From: Streptomyces sp. C10-9-1
GTDB taxonomy: Bacteria > Actinomycetota > Actinomycetes > Streptomycetales > Streptomycetaceae
DNA: 64,000 bases
Direction of reading: 5' to 3'
Assembly: GCF_024497955.1 (NCBI RefSeq)
Contig: NZ_JANHKP010000001.1
Coordinates: forward strand, 248,001-312,000
The translations under genes were made by a program, and so were the position numbers. The notes under the pieces are model-generated. The model saw nothing but the letters and a program-made list of their open reading frames with translations, searched no databases and had not been told where the DNA came from. Positions 26,221 to 34,484 of the stretch are shown in pieces; positions within the stretch are counted from its first letter, which is position 1; every line of letters starts with the position of its first letter.

Positions 26221-28731
26221 ATGCCCGGTATGAGACCCATCTCCCAGCGCCTCACCGCGCTCCGTTCGCGCGCCGGTTCGACCGGCGTCGCCTGCGCCGT
26301 GCTGGCCACGGTCATGCCCGTCCTGACCCTCGGGCTCGGGGCGGCGCCGGCCGCCGCCGCGCCACTCCCCGGCGGCCTCGGTCCCTGTGTGCCCGGCGAC
26401 TGCCCGGACCCGTTCCCGCCGATCAACAACGACGCCGATTTCAACGGCCGGGACGCCGCGATCAACATCTTCGTCGGCGACGACTTCCTGGTGCGGGGCC
26501 GGGCCGCGGAGGCCGAGGGCCGGGTGGTCGTGCTCGACGACTTCGACCAGAACAAGGAGGCCGATGGCAGCAGCCTCTACAACCTGGGCATCGTCGGGGT
26601 CGGCTCCCGTGTGCCCCCGCCCGCCGACGCGGACTTCCTGACCACGGGCGGGAACGTGACCGTGGCGGACGGGCAGACGCTGGACACGACGGGCGGCGTG
26701 GTCGGCGAGCCGGGCACCGTCCGGCACGCGGGGACGGCCGACGGCGATTTCACCGGGACGCTCGTCCAGGACGATGACGCGGCCGCCCCCTACCTCGCAC
26801 TGCGCGACCAGCTGTCGGAGGCGAGCCAGTGCTACGCGCGGGTGGGCGGAGAGCCGCGCACGCCGACCGGCACGGCCGTCAACCAGGGGTTCCAGACGAC
26901 GTTCACGGGAGACGGCACCTCGCCCCTCCAGGTGTTCAACGTCGACTTCGACATGGTCGGCACGGCGGGCGCGCAGCAGGGCGTCGTCTTCGAGAACGTC
27001 CCCGACGACGCGACCATCCTGGTGAACGTCTTCGGCACCGACCGCGTGCTCAACACCTACAGCGGCGGCATCGACGACAGCACCGACCCGCTGAACGCCT
27101 ATCGCGAGCGCCTGCTCTGGAACTACCCGGACGCCACCTCGGTGGAGCTGACGGGGACGGGCCAGTTCCAGGGCAGCTTCCTGATGGGTGAGCAGTCCTC
27201 CATGACCACGGTGGAGCTGCCGGGCATCAACGGCCGCTTCTTCACCACCGGTTCGCTGACGCACACGAGCGCGGCCACCGGCGGTGGCGGGCAGGAGCTG
27301 CACGCGTACCCGTTCAACGGGGACCTGCCCGAGTGCGGCGAGGAGCCGGGGCTCGGCGACGTCGGCATCCTCAAGACCGACCTTGAGACCCAGGAACCGC
27401 TGGCGGGGGCCGAGTTCACGCTCTGGCGCGAGACCAACAACGTCCCCGGGCTCCAGACCGAGGGCACCGACCGCGACAGCATCATCACCACCTGTACCAC
27501 CGACACCGACGGCCTCTGCACCGTCACCACGATGCCCGGCACCTACTACTGGGAGGAGACCGCCGCACCCGACGGCTACGACCTCCCCGACCCCAACGTC
27601 TTCGGCCCCCTCACCCTCACCGAGGACAACGCCACCGAAGGCGTGCGCACCGAAGCGTCCAACACCCCCACCGCCGCCACCACCGGCGACGTCAGCATCC
27701 TGAAGACGGACGCCGACACCGAGGAACCGCTGGCGGGCGCCGCGTTCACCCTCTGGCGCGAGACCAACAACATCCCCGGGCTCCAGACCGAGGGCACCGA
27801 CCCCGACACCACCGTCACCACCTGCACCACCGACACCGACGGCCTCTGCACCACCAACACCACCCCCGGCACCTACTACTGGGAGGAGACCGCCGCACCC
27901 GACGGCTACGACCTCCCCGACCCCAACGTCTTCGGCCCCCTCACCCTCACCGAGGACAACGCCACCGAAGGCGTGCGCACCGAAGCGTCCAACACCCCCA
28001 CCGCCGCCACCACCGGCGACGTCAGCATCCTGAAGACGGACGCCGACACCGAGGAACCGCTGGCGGGCGCCGCGTTCACCCTCTGGCGCGAGACCAACAA
28101 CATCCCCGGGCTCCAGACCGAGGGCACCGACCCCGACACCACCGTCACCACCTGCACCACCGACACCGACGGCCTCTGCACCACCAACACCACCCCCGGC
28201 ACCTACTACTGGGAGGAGACCGCCGCACCCGACGGCTACGACCTCCCCGACCCCAACGTCTTCGGCCCCCTCACCCTCACCGAGGACAACGCCACCGAAG
28301 GCGTGCGCACCGAAGCGTCCAACACCCCCACCGCCGCCACCACCGGCTCGATCGACCTGGTGAAGACGGACAGCAAGAACGGCCGGCCGCTCGCGGGCGC
28401 CGTGTTCGAGCTGTGGCGCGAGTCCAACGGCACCGCCGGCCTGCAGACGGGCGGGACCGCCCCGGACACCCTCCAGGACGCCGGGTGCTCGACCGACACG
28501 GCGGGCACCTGCTCCTTCGAGGACCTGCCGCTCGGCGCGTACTACCTCCGGGAGACCGCGGTGCCCGAGGGGTACGTGCTGCCGGACAACCCGGTCTCCG
28601 GCCCGTACGCGGTGACCGAGGAGAACAGCTCCACGGGCGTGGACGTCGCGATCGGCAACACCCGCGGTGAGCCCTGCAAGGGCAAGGACTGCAAGCCCGG
28701 CAAGGGCGGGAACGGCCGGCACGGGGTGTAG
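26221..28731 (+). CDS. Secreted choice-of-anchor-A protein with SpaA-like repeats
   Basis: An 836-residue exported protein. A signal peptide with Arg-rich start ends near residue 45 ([13 protein letters not shown]). Residues about 60-375 are a choice-of-anchor-A adhesin domain ([53 protein letters not shown]). Four SpaA/Cna-B-like prealbumin domains of about 110 residues follow; each has the lysine in L-K-T-D, the glutamate in [11 protein letters not shown] and a terminal Asn, the trio that forms internal isopeptide bonds. The last ends in a Lys/Gly-rich tail with two cysteines, and there is no LPXTG signal or membrane helix. An ATG at 26230 is an equally good start. Role likely surface or aerial-structure adhesion (inference). 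Confidence 0.85.
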   Translation: MPGMRPISQRLTALRSRAGSTGVACAVLATVMPVLTLGLGAAPAAAAPLPGGLGPCVPGDCPDPFPPINNDADFNGRDAAINIFVGDDFLVRGRAAEAEGRVVVLDDFDQNKEADGSSLYNLGIVGVGSRVPPPADADFLTTGGNVTVADGQTLDTTGGVVGEPGTVRHAGTADGDFTGTLVQDDDAAAPYLALRDQLSEASQCYARVGGEPRTPTGTAVNQGFQTTFTGDGTSPLQVFNVDFDMVGTAGAQQGVVFENVPDDATILVNVFGTDRVLNTYSGGIDDSTDPLNAYRERLLWNYPDATSVELTGTGQFQGSFLMGEQSSMTTVELPGINGRFFTTGSLTHTSAATGGGGQELHAYPFNGDLPECGEEPGLGDVGILKTDLETQEPLAGAEFTLWRETNNVPGLQTEGTDRDSIITTCTTDTDGLCTVTTMPGTYYWEETAAPDGYDLPDPNVFGPLTLTEDNATEGVRTEASNTPTAATTGDVSILKTDADTEEPLAGAAFTLWRETNNIPGLQTEGTDPDTTVTTCTTDTDGLCTTNTTPGTYYWEETAAPDGYDLPDPNVFGPLTLTEDNATEGVRTEASNTPTAATTGDVSILKTDADTEEPLAGAAFTLWRETNNIPGLQTEGTDPDTTVTTCTTDTDGLCTTNTTPGTYYWEETAAPDGYDLPDPNVFGPLTLTEDNATEGVRTEASNTPTAATTGSIDLVKTDSKNGRPLAGAVFELWRESNGTAGLQTGGTAPDTLQDAGCSTDTAGTCSFEDLPLGAYYLRETAVPEGYVLPDNPVSGPYAVTEENSSTGVDVAIGNTRGEPCKGKDCKPGKGGNGRHGV
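27355..28344 (+). repeat. Three tandem 330-bp repeats inside the SpaA-like region
   Basis: Units run 27355-27684, 27685-28014 and 28015-28344, each coding for 110 residues. The second and third units are identical base for base. The first unit differs in its 5' half but from about 27538 on is also identical. A fourth, diverged unit follows to about 28662. Lack of even silent differences indicates very recent duplication or gene conversion, so copy number may vary between strains or be misassembled. Confidence 0.95.
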
Positions 28732-28764
28732 CGCCTCGCCCCCGGCCCCGGCCGCTCACCGGTT

Positions 28765-28788
28765 CGGCCGCCCACGCCTGGGCGGCCG
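28765..28788 (+). terminator. Hairpin after the SpaA-like protein gene
   Basis: CGGCCGCCCA (28765-28774) and its complement (28779-28788) form a 10-bp stem with a CGCC loop; the stem extends outward with one mismatch. It lies 34 bases after the stop codon. Confidence 0.75.
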
Positions 28789-28844
28789 GACCGGGCAGCT
28801 GATGGACTGGCAGGGCCCCGGCGCTCTCTCCAGGAGGTTGTGAC

Positions 28845-29546
28845 GTGCGCCCTGCCCGACTCCCCCGTGCCGTGGCCGCCTCGGCGGCCGCGGCACTGCT
28901 GTGCGCGGCCGCCGTACCGGCGGCCTCCGCGGCCCCCGCCGGCGACGCCTCTGCGTGCACGGCGCCCACCGGCCCCTACCAGCGGCCGCTGGAGCGGTAC
29001 CTCGACCGGCCGGTGGACGGCCGGCAGTCCCCGGAGGACTGCCGCGCGATCCGCGCCTTCCAGGCCGACTACGGCACCTCGCGCACGGACGGCTATGCCG
29101 ACCTCGGCACGTACCGCACGATGGTCGCGGCCGAGGCGGCGCCCGATCCCAACGCGGCGGGCGACTGCCCCGTCCGCTCCTTCACGGTCACCTGCGTCGA
29201 CATGGACCGCCAGCTGCTGTGGGTGCAGAGCGGGGACCGGGTGGACTTCGGGCCGGTGCCGATCCGGACCGGGCGCGACGCGCAGGAGACGCGGCCCGGC
29301 TGGCACACGATCTACTGGCGCAGCAAGGACCACGTCTCGACGCTCTACGACGACGCACCCATGCCCTACGCGCAGTTCTTCGACGGCGGCCAGGCCCTGC
29401 ACGGCCACCCGGGGGACCTGTTCGACGGAGGCGGCTCGGCCGGGTGCGTGAACCTGACCGTCGACGACGCCGCGAGCCTGTGGATGCTGCTGGACGTCGA
29501 CGACAGCATCTACGTGTGGGGCACCAAGCCCGGGACGGCCGACTGA
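28845..29546 (+). CDS. L,D-transpeptidase (YkuD-type), secreted
   Basis: A 233-residue exported protein with a signal peptide to about residue 30 (AAVPAASAAPAG). Residues about 45-105 look like a peptidoglycan-binding helical domain (SPEDCRAIRAFQADYG). The catalytic YkuD domain covers 110-230, with the first histidine H186 in ALHGHPG and the nucleophile C201 in SAGCVNL. Such enzymes make 3-3 peptidoglycan crosslinks or attach proteins to the wall. AGGAGG lies eight bases before the GTG. The neighbouring SpaA-like protein is secreted without a sorting signal, so the two could act on the same cell-wall layer (inference). Confidence 0.88.
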   Translation: MRPARLPRAVAASAAAALLCAAAVPAASAAPAGDASACTAPTGPYQRPLERYLDRPVDGRQSPEDCRAIRAFQADYGTSRTDGYADLGTYRTMVAAEAAPDPNAAGDCPVRSFTVTCVDMDRQLLWVQSGDRVDFGPVPIRTGRDAQETRPGWHTIYWRSKDHVSTLYDDAPMPYAQFFDGGQALHGHPGDLFDGGGSAGCVNLTVDDAASLWMLLDVDDSIYVWGTKPGTAD

Positions 29547-29553
29547 GCCGCGC

Positions 29554-29596
29554 CCCCGGTGCGGGACGCGGCGAACGGCCGCGTCCCGCACCGGGG
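29554..29596. terminator. Bidirectional hairpin between convergent genes
   Basis: Perfect 18-bp arms (29554-29571 and 29579-29596) with a 7-base loop, between the L,D-transpeptidase and rsgA 3' ends. It is the longest perfect stem seen in the window. Confidence 0.85.
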
Positions 29597-29609
29597 CTCC
29601 GCGGGCGGG

Positions 29610-30725
29610 TCAGCGCACGCGGCCGCGCTTGGCCTCCATCGCGGCCTTGCCCTCCGCACTGCGGAGTTTCCACTCCCGCCGCAGTTCCGCCCGCACCCGC
29701 GCATCGGTCTTGGCGACGATGCGCACGTTCTCGCGCTGGAGCTTGCGGTAGCTCTCCAGGCGGCGGTGGTCGAGGCTGCCGTCGTCCAGGGCGGCCAGCA
29801 CCGCGCAGCCCGGTTCCGCCTCATGGGCGCAGTCGTGGAAGCGGCAGTCCGCGGCCAGGTCCTCGATCTCGGAGAACACCTGGCCCACTCCGTGGCCCGC
29901 GTCCCAGAGCCCCACACCCCGTACCCCGGGAGTGTCGATGAGCACTCCGCCGCCGGGCAGCGGCAGGAGGTTGCGGGTGGTCGTGGTGTGGCGGCCCTTG
30001 CCGTCGGCGTCCCGGGTGGCCCGGACGTCCATGACGTCCTCGCCCAGGAGCCGGTTGGCGAGGGTCGACTTGCCCGCTCCGGAGATGCCGAGGAGCACGC
30101 TGGTGCCGGTGGAGACGATGGCGGCCAGCACCTCGACCCCCTCGCCGGTGGCGGAGCTGACCGGCAGCACCTGGACGCCGGGTGCCACGGTCTCCACGTC
30201 CTGCACGAGGTAGGACAGTCCCGTGGCGTCGGGGACGACGTCGGCCTTGGTGAGGACGACGAGGGGCTGCGCCCCGCTCTCCCAGGCCAGGGCGAGGAAG
30301 CGCTCGACGCGGCCGAGGTCGATGTCGACGGCGAGCGAGACGCAGATGACGGCGTGCTCGACGTTGGCGGCGAGGATCTGGCCCTCGGAGCGCTTGGAGG
30401 AGGTGGATCGCACGAAGGCGGTGCGGCGCGGCAGGACGCAGCGGGCGTAGCGCGGGTCGCCCTCCGGGTCCACGGCGACCCAGTCCCCGGTGCACACGAC
30501 GCGCAGCGGATCGTGCGGGGTGACGAACTCGGTGTCGGCCTGCACGGTTCCGGCGGCGGTGACGACGTCGCACCGGCCGCGGTCGACGCGCAGGACACGG
30601 CCGGGCAGCAGGCCGCGTCCGGCGTGGGGGGCGAAGGTGGCGGCCCAGTCCTCGTCCCAGCCGTAGGCGGTGAGGACGTCCTGGCCGGAGGAGGTGGAGG
30701 GGGTGTCGAACGGAGCGTGTGACAA
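29610..30725 (-). CDS. rsgA: Ribosome small-subunit-dependent GTPase A
   Basis: A 371-residue circularly permuted GTPase that checks late 30S assembly. An N-terminal OB fold (LLPGRVLRVDRGRCDVVTAAG) precedes the permuted motifs: G4 TKAD at 159-162, G1 GISGAGKST at 213-221 and G3 DTPG at 264-267. The zinc finger ligands C294, C299, H301 and C307 follow. The start is a TTG with GAAGGG six bases upstream, rare but consistent with the family N-terminus of actinobacterial proteins; no later start keeps the whole OB fold. It is a single gene with a tiny reading frame upstream. Confidence 0.93.
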   Translation of the reverse strand: MSHAPFDTPSTSSGQDVLTAYGWDEDWAATFAPHAGRGLLPGRVLRVDRGRCDVVTAAGTVQADTEFVTPHDPLRVVCTGDWVAVDPEGDPRYARCVLPRRTAFVRSTSSKRSEGQILAANVEHAVICVSLAVDIDLGRVERFLALAWESGAQPLVVLTKADVVPDATGLSYLVQDVETVAPGVQVLPVSSATGEGVEVLAAIVSTGTSVLLGISGAGKSTLANRLLGEDVMDVRATRDADGKGRHTTTTRNLLPLPGGGVLIDTPGVRGVGLWDAGHGVGQVFSEIEDLAADCRFHDCAHEAEPGCAVLAALDDGSLDHRRLESYRKLQRENVRIVAKTDARVRAELRREWKLRSAEGKAAMEAKRGRVR

Positions 30726-30785
30726 GGGGAACCCTTCGGAGGGTGGCCCCGGCGGCGCGCTCTGCGCGCGGAAGTCGAGTGGGTG

Positions 30786-30857
30786 TCAGCCGGAGGCCAC
30801 AGGGGTGGGAACGATGAACTCCTGAATGCGGGCAGCGCCCGTCACCGTGACAGTCAT
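30786..30857 (-). CDS. Possible 23-residue peptide upstream of rsgA
   Basis: A short frame (MTVTVTGAARIQEFIVPTPV and three more residues) preceded by a good GGAGGTGAGGA ribosome binding site about ten bases before the ATG. It lies 60 bases upstream of rsgA on the same strand, with a GC-rich inverted segment between. It has no Cys, and no similarity to the sulfur leader peptide in this window. It may be a leader or an independent small protein; evidence is the ribosome binding site alone. Confidence 0.4.
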   Translation of the reverse strand: MTVTVTGAARIQEFIVPTPVASG

Positions 30858-31018
30858 CAATGTCCTCACCTCCTGCTTCCTGCTCAGCGGACCGAATCCG
30901 CTCCGTCGACGGCGGCACGGGGCCGCCTCTCGGAACGGACAGAACCATAGCCCCTCCCCGGCGCACCGCACCACCGTGTTTTCCGGAGGCCGGCGGCCGG
31001 TGGGGCGGCACGGGCCGC

Positions 31019-31050
31019 CCGGGCCGGGCCGGTGCGGCGGCCCGGCCCGG
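31019..31050 (-). terminator. Hairpin after the DJ-1-like gene
   Basis: Perfect 12-bp arms CCGGGCCGGGCC/GGCCCGGCCCGG (31019-31030 and 31039-31050), loop of eight, 42 bases after the stop of the DJ-1/PfpI gene. Confidence 0.7.
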
Positions 31051-31092
31051 GCGGGCCGGTGCGGCGCTCGTGGAGCGCGGCGGCGCAGGCTC

Positions 31093-31782
31093 TCACACGC
31101 CGCCCTTGCCGAGCAGTTCGACCAGGGCGTCCGCCGCGGGGGCCGAGGAGGCCGGGTTCTGCCCGGTGACCAGCAGACCGTCCGTCAGCACGTAGGGCTG
31201 CCAGTCCTCGGTCCTGGAGTAGAGGCCGCCGAGGCGAGCGAGCTCGTCCTCGACCAGGAAGGGCACGACGCCGGTGAGCTGGACGGCCTCCTCCTCGGTG
31301 TTGGCGAACCCGGTGACCTTCCGGCCCGAGACCAGCGGGGTGCCGTCCTCGTCGACGGCGTGCCGCAGCGCCCCGGGGGCGTGGCACACCAGTCCCACCG
31401 GCTTCCCCGAGCGCAGCGTCGACTCGATCAGCCGGGCCGAGGCCGGGTCCTCGGCCAGGTCCCACAGCGGTCCGTGGCCGCCGGGGTAGAAGACCGCGTC
31501 GAAGTCGCCGGACGACACCGAGTCCAGGCGCACGGTGTTCGCCAGCGCCTCGGTCGCCTCCGGGTCGGCCTCGAAGCGCCGGGTGTCGTCGGTCCGGAAG
31601 CCGGGCTCGTTGCTCTTGGGGTCCAGGGGCGGCCTGCCGCCCCGGGGCGAGGCGAGCACGAGCTCCGCACCGGCCTCCTTGAAGCGGTAGTACGGGGCCG
31701 CAAGCTCTTCCAGCCAGAAGCCGGTCTTCAGGCCGGTGTCGCCGAGTTCCTCGTGGGACGTGAGAACGATCAGGATCCTCAT
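31093..31782 (-). CDS. DJ-1/PfpI family protein (Hsp31/glyoxalase-III-like)
   Basis: A 229-residue type-1 glutamine-amidotransferase-fold protein. The nucleophile is C133 in GLVCHAPGAL followed by H134; the acidic partner is in FWLEELAAPYY near residue 26. These features, and PGGHGPLWDL, fit the Hsp31/HchA-like branch, whose members detoxify methylglyoxal or repair glycated molecules; chaperone or protease roles are also reported. AGGAG precedes the ATG. A TetR-type palindrome lies 18 bases upstream of the start codon, and the divergent-looking but same-strand TetR gene follows beyond it. Confidence 0.85.
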   Translation of the reverse strand: MRILIVLTSHEELGDTGLKTGFWLEELAAPYYRFKEAGAELVLASPRGGRPPLDPKSNEPGFRTDDTRRFEADPEATEALANTVRLDSVSSGDFDAVFYPGGHGPLWDLAEDPASARLIESTLRSGKPVGLVCHAPGALRHAVDEDGTPLVSGRKVTGFANTEEEAVQLTGVVPFLVEDELARLGGLYSRTEDWQPYVLTDGLLVTGQNPASSAPAADALVELLGKGGV

Positions 31783-31800
31783 GGTGTGCTCCTAAGAAAA

Positions 31801-31812
31801 TAGACCAGTCTA
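31801..31812. promoter_or_regulatory. TetR operator upstream of the DJ-1-like gene
   Basis: The perfect palindrome TAGACCAGTCTA lies 18 bases before the DJ-1/PfpI start codon. The same TAGACC...GTCTA element occurs before the neighbouring TetR gene, so both are likely controlled by that repressor. Confidence 0.8.
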
Positions 31813-31868
31813 CTATTCGATGCGGGGGTGAACCCCTGCGGCCGGACCGGACACGGGGGGCGGGCCCG

Positions 31869-32462
31869 CTACAGGTGCAGGAGCCCGCGGGTCACGGCCG
31901 TGGCGGTGTCCAGCGGCGCCGGACTCCGATGGATCTTGGACATCACGCTCGCACCCAGCCACATGCCGTACAGGGCCTGCGCGACCTCCCGGGGGTCGCC
32001 GTCCACCGCGAGGGAGCCGTCCTCCAGGCCGTCGGCGACGGCGCGCCCGATGCGGTCGACCACGGCGCCCGTGCCGTCCTTCAGGGCCAGGCGCATCGGC
32101 TCCGACAGGTCGGCGACCTCGGCACCGAGCTTCACGGCCAGGCACCTGCCCTGGCACTCCCCCGCGCTCTGCGTCTCCCTCCACTGCCGCCAGTAGTCCA
32201 TCAGCCGTTCGGCCGACGAGCGGCCGGAGCGGGAGAGCACAGCGTCCATGTCGGCCAGGTAGTCCGCGAAGTAGTCCCTCAGGATCGCCTCGCCGAAGGC
32301 GTCCTTCGAGGCGAAGTAGTGGTAGAAGGACCCCTTGGGCACGCCGGACTCCGCCAGCACCTCGTTGATGCCGACGGCGGAGTAGCCCTTCCGGGCCATG
32401 ATCTGCCGTGCGGTGTCGAGGATGAGCCGACGGGTGTCCGCACTGCGCGTGGTGACCGACAT
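31869..32462 (-). CDS. TetR-family repressor, NemR-like
   Basis: A 197-residue repressor with N-terminal helix-turn-helix (residues 10-55: LILDTARQIMARKGYSAVGINEVLAESGVPKGSFYHYFASKD). The ligand domain carries two nearby cysteines C103 and C107 in GECQGRCLAVKLGAEV, the same region where NemR has its redox-sensitive cysteine. NemR senses electrophiles such as methylglyoxal, quinones or hypochlorite. The gene lies upstream of the DJ-1-like gene on the same strand with its own operator, so it likely represses both. Confidence 0.9.
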   Translation of the reverse strand: MSVTTRSADTRRLILDTARQIMARKGYSAVGINEVLAESGVPKGSFYHYFASKDAFGEAILRDYFADYLADMDAVLSRSGRSSAERLMDYWRQWRETQSAGECQGRCLAVKLGAEVADLSEPMRLALKDGTGAVVDRIGRAVADGLEDGSLAVDGDPREVAQALYGMWLGASVMSKIHRSPAPLDTATAVTRGLLHL

Positions 32463-32483
32463 GCAGGGAACGTACCACCGGAA

Positions 32484-32498
32484 TAGACCGGTCGTCTA
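32484..32498. promoter_or_regulatory. TetR operator upstream of the tetR gene
   Basis: TAGACCGGTCGTCTA, an inverted repeat TAGAC-N5-GTCTA, begins 22 bases before the TetR start codon. It shares TAGACC and GTCTA with the operator before the DJ-1-like gene, indicating autoregulation. Confidence 0.8.
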
Positions 32499-32525
32499 GT
32501 ACGGCCTCCGCGGACCGGCCGCAGG

Positions 32526-33557
32526 TCAGGCGTCCGGGATGCGCCGGGCACGGGTCCACTCCGCGAGCTGCGCGGCCGTGAAGGCGGTGACCACCCGCTC
32601 CGGTGGGACGCCGCAGCGCTCGGCGCGGTCGCAGCCGATCAGCTGCCAGTCCAGCTGCCCGGGCGCATGGGCGTCGGTGTCGACGGCGAAGAGCACGCCG
32701 GCCTCCACCGCGCGGCGGAGCAACCGCAGGGGCGGATCCCTGCGTTCGGGCCGGGAGTTGACCTCGACGGCCGTGCCGGTCTCGGCGCAGGCGGCGAAGA
32801 CCCGGTCCGCGTCGAACCGGGACTCCGGCCGGGTACCGCGCTCCCCCGCGACCAGGCGGCCGGTGCAGTGCCCGAGGACGTCGGTGAGGGGGTTCCGCAC
32901 GGCGCGGACCATCCGGCGGGTCATGGCGGGGGCGTCCATCCGCAGCCTGGAGTGGACGGAGGCGACGACGAGGTCGAGGCGGTCGAGGAGTTCGGGATCC
33001 TGGTCGAGCGTGCCGTCCGGGAGGATGTCGCACTCGATACCGGTGAGGAGCCGGAAGGGCCGCCACCGCCGGTTGAGTTCGGCGACGAGGTCGAGCTGCT
33101 CGCGCAGCCGGCCGGCGCTCAGGCCGTGGGCCACCGTGAGGCTGGGCGAGTGGTCGGTGAGGACCGCCCACTCGTGGCCGAGCCTCCGGGCGGTGGCGCC
33201 CATGGCCTCGACGGGACTGCCGCCGTCGGACCAGTCGGAGTGGAGGTGGCAGTCGCCGCGCAGGGCGGCGCGCAGGGCCCGGCCGCCCTCGGCGAGGGGC
33301 TCGGCGGCCTGTTCCTCCAGGCGGGCCAGATAGGCGGGGGTGCGCCCGTCGAGCGCCTCCCGGACGACGGACGCGGTCCTGGGCCCGACACCCCCGACGC
33401 GCTCCAGGGTCCCCGCCTCCGCGCGGCGCGCCAGGTCCTGCGGATCGAGGGCGGCGAGGGCGGACGCGGCAGTGCGGAAGGCCCGGACACGGTAGCTCCC
33501 GGCGAGGGAGCGCTCCAGGAGGAACGCCACCCGGTCCAGGGCTTCGAGGGGATCCAT
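32526..33557 (-). CDS. PHP-domain metal-dependent phosphoesterase with helix-hairpin-helix
   Basis: A 343-residue protein. Residues 1-75 form a PolX-like helical region with a helix-hairpin-helix (LERVGGVGPRTASVV). The PHP domain spans about 95-330 with metal-binding motifs DCHLHSDWSDGG, LTDHSPSL, GIECDIL, VVASVHSRL, LGHCTGR and DTDAHAPGQL. It resembles the C-terminal half of bacterial PolX without the polymerase. It may be a DNA-end or nucleotide phosphoesterase. GGAGGTG lies directly upstream of the ATG. Confidence 0.88.
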   Translation of the reverse strand: MDPLEALDRVAFLLERSLAGSYRVRAFRTAASALAALDPQDLARRAEAGTLERVGGVGPRTASVVREALDGRTPAYLARLEEQAAEPLAEGGRALRAALRGDCHLHSDWSDGGSPVEAMGATARRLGHEWAVLTDHSPSLTVAHGLSAGRLREQLDLVAELNRRWRPFRLLTGIECDILPDGTLDQDPELLDRLDLVVASVHSRLRMDAPAMTRRMVRAVRNPLTDVLGHCTGRLVAGERGTRPESRFDADRVFAACAETGTAVEVNSRPERRDPPLRLLRRAVEAGVLFAVDTDAHAPGQLDWQLIGCDRAERCGVPPERVVTAFTAAQLAEWTRARRIPDA

Positions 33558-33847
33558 CGGCACCTCCGGCCTCGGCGCGGGCCCTCCTGCCAGTGAACCC
33601 CGCACGGGGAACGCCGTCCAACACACAGACGTCCAAGGCGCCAACCAGACTTCACCTTTCAATCAACGATTCAAGAATGTTTCCACCTTGGCATTGCCTC
33701 CTGAATCACCTCTAACGTCTTTCTTCGGCCGTTTCCCGCGGCTACTGAACCGCTGGTCAGCAAGAGCCGGCCCGGTCACCGCCTGGGCTCGGAGGGTGAC
33801 GGGTGGTGACCGGATCCCGCGGTAGGCGAAAGCGTTCTTCACGGGGA

Positions 33848-33874
33848 TCGGTAAGACTCCTGTCCGATTACCGA
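33848..33874. promoter_or_regulatory. Inverted repeat upstream of the SSI gene
   Basis: Perfect 7-bp arms TCGGTAA and TTACCGA (33848-33854, 33868-33874) separated by 13 bases, ending 26 bases before the start codon. It is in the right place for an operator or for 5'-UTR structure. The remaining intergenic DNA (33558-33847) is AT-richer than average and holds no recognised gene. Confidence 0.4.
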
Positions 33875-33900
33875 AACCCCGACCCCATGGAGTGTTCGTT

Positions 33901-34341
33901 ATGCGGTACGTCGCCAGAGGACTCGCGCTCGCCGGTCTGTCGCTCGGGCTCGCCTTCGCCCCCGCGGCCGGCACCGCGGGAGCGGCCCCGGCACCGGCAG
34001 GTGCCACGAGCCTGTACGCCCCCTCGGCGCTGGTCCTCACCGTCACCGCCGGCGAGGACGCCGTCGATGGCACGGTGCTGCGGGCCGTCACCCTGGAGTG
34101 CGCCCCGGGGGCCCGCGGCAGCCACCCCGCGCCCGAGGACGCCTGCGGCGAACTGCGCGCCCAGGCGGGCGGCTTCGACGCCAGTGTCGCGCTCGACCCG
34201 GACCGCGCCTGCACCAAGCAGTGGGACCCGGTGACGGTGACCGCCACCGGTGTGTGGGAGGGCCGCCACGTCTCGTACAGCCACACCTTCGGCAACCCGT
34301 GCGTGAAGAGCACCGCGCGCGGCGTGCTCTTCTCGTTCTGA
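33901..34341 (+). CDS. Streptomyces subtilisin inhibitor (SSI)-family protease inhibitor
   Basis: A 146-residue secreted inhibitor. The signal peptide ends near residue 35 (GTAGAAPAPAGA) and the mature part starts with SLYAPSALVLTV. Four cysteines (C67, C82, C104, C134) make the family's two disulfides. The reactive loop reads C-T-K-Q-W-D-P-V, which puts Lys106 at P1, so trypsin-like rather than subtilisin-like proteases are the expected main targets. GGAG lies nine bases before the ATG; a GTG at 33892 is less likely. Confidence 0.95.
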   Translation: MRYVARGLALAGLSLGLAFAPAAGTAGAAPAPAGATSLYAPSALVLTVTAGEDAVDGTVLRAVTLECAPGARGSHPAPEDACGELRAQAGGFDASVALDPDRACTKQWDPVTVTATGVWEGRHVSYSHTFGNPCVKSTARGVLFSF

Positions 34342-34412
34342 CACTCCCCGGCCCCCGCGCCCCGGCGCGCGGCGGACGGAGAGGACGCCGCCCCGCCCGG
34401 GCGGTGCACGAC

Positions 34413-34444
34413 GGCGGCCCCGGCAGATGACTGCCGGGGCCGCC
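34413..34444. terminator. Bidirectional hairpin between convergent genes
   Basis: Perfect 14-bp arms (34413-34426, GGCGGCCCCGGCAG, and 34431-34444) around an ATGA loop, between the SSI gene and the convergent secreted-protein gene. Confidence 0.8.
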
Positions 34445-34484
34445 GCCTCGTGTCCGGACCCCGCACGCACCGCGGGGTACCGGG

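Noticed and set aside
26119..28722. An 867-codon minus-strand frame through the SpaA-like repeats
   Set aside because: It mirrors the repeat protein, including repeated valine-rich segments. The plus-strand product has signal peptide and domain motifs, so this frame is a shadow.
31801..32498. Resemblance of TAGAC...GTCTA to the corynebacterial McbR sulfur-regulator box
   Set aside because: McbR sites have a six-base spacer and no sulfur gene lies here. The palindromes flank a local TetR gene and its target, which explains them better.
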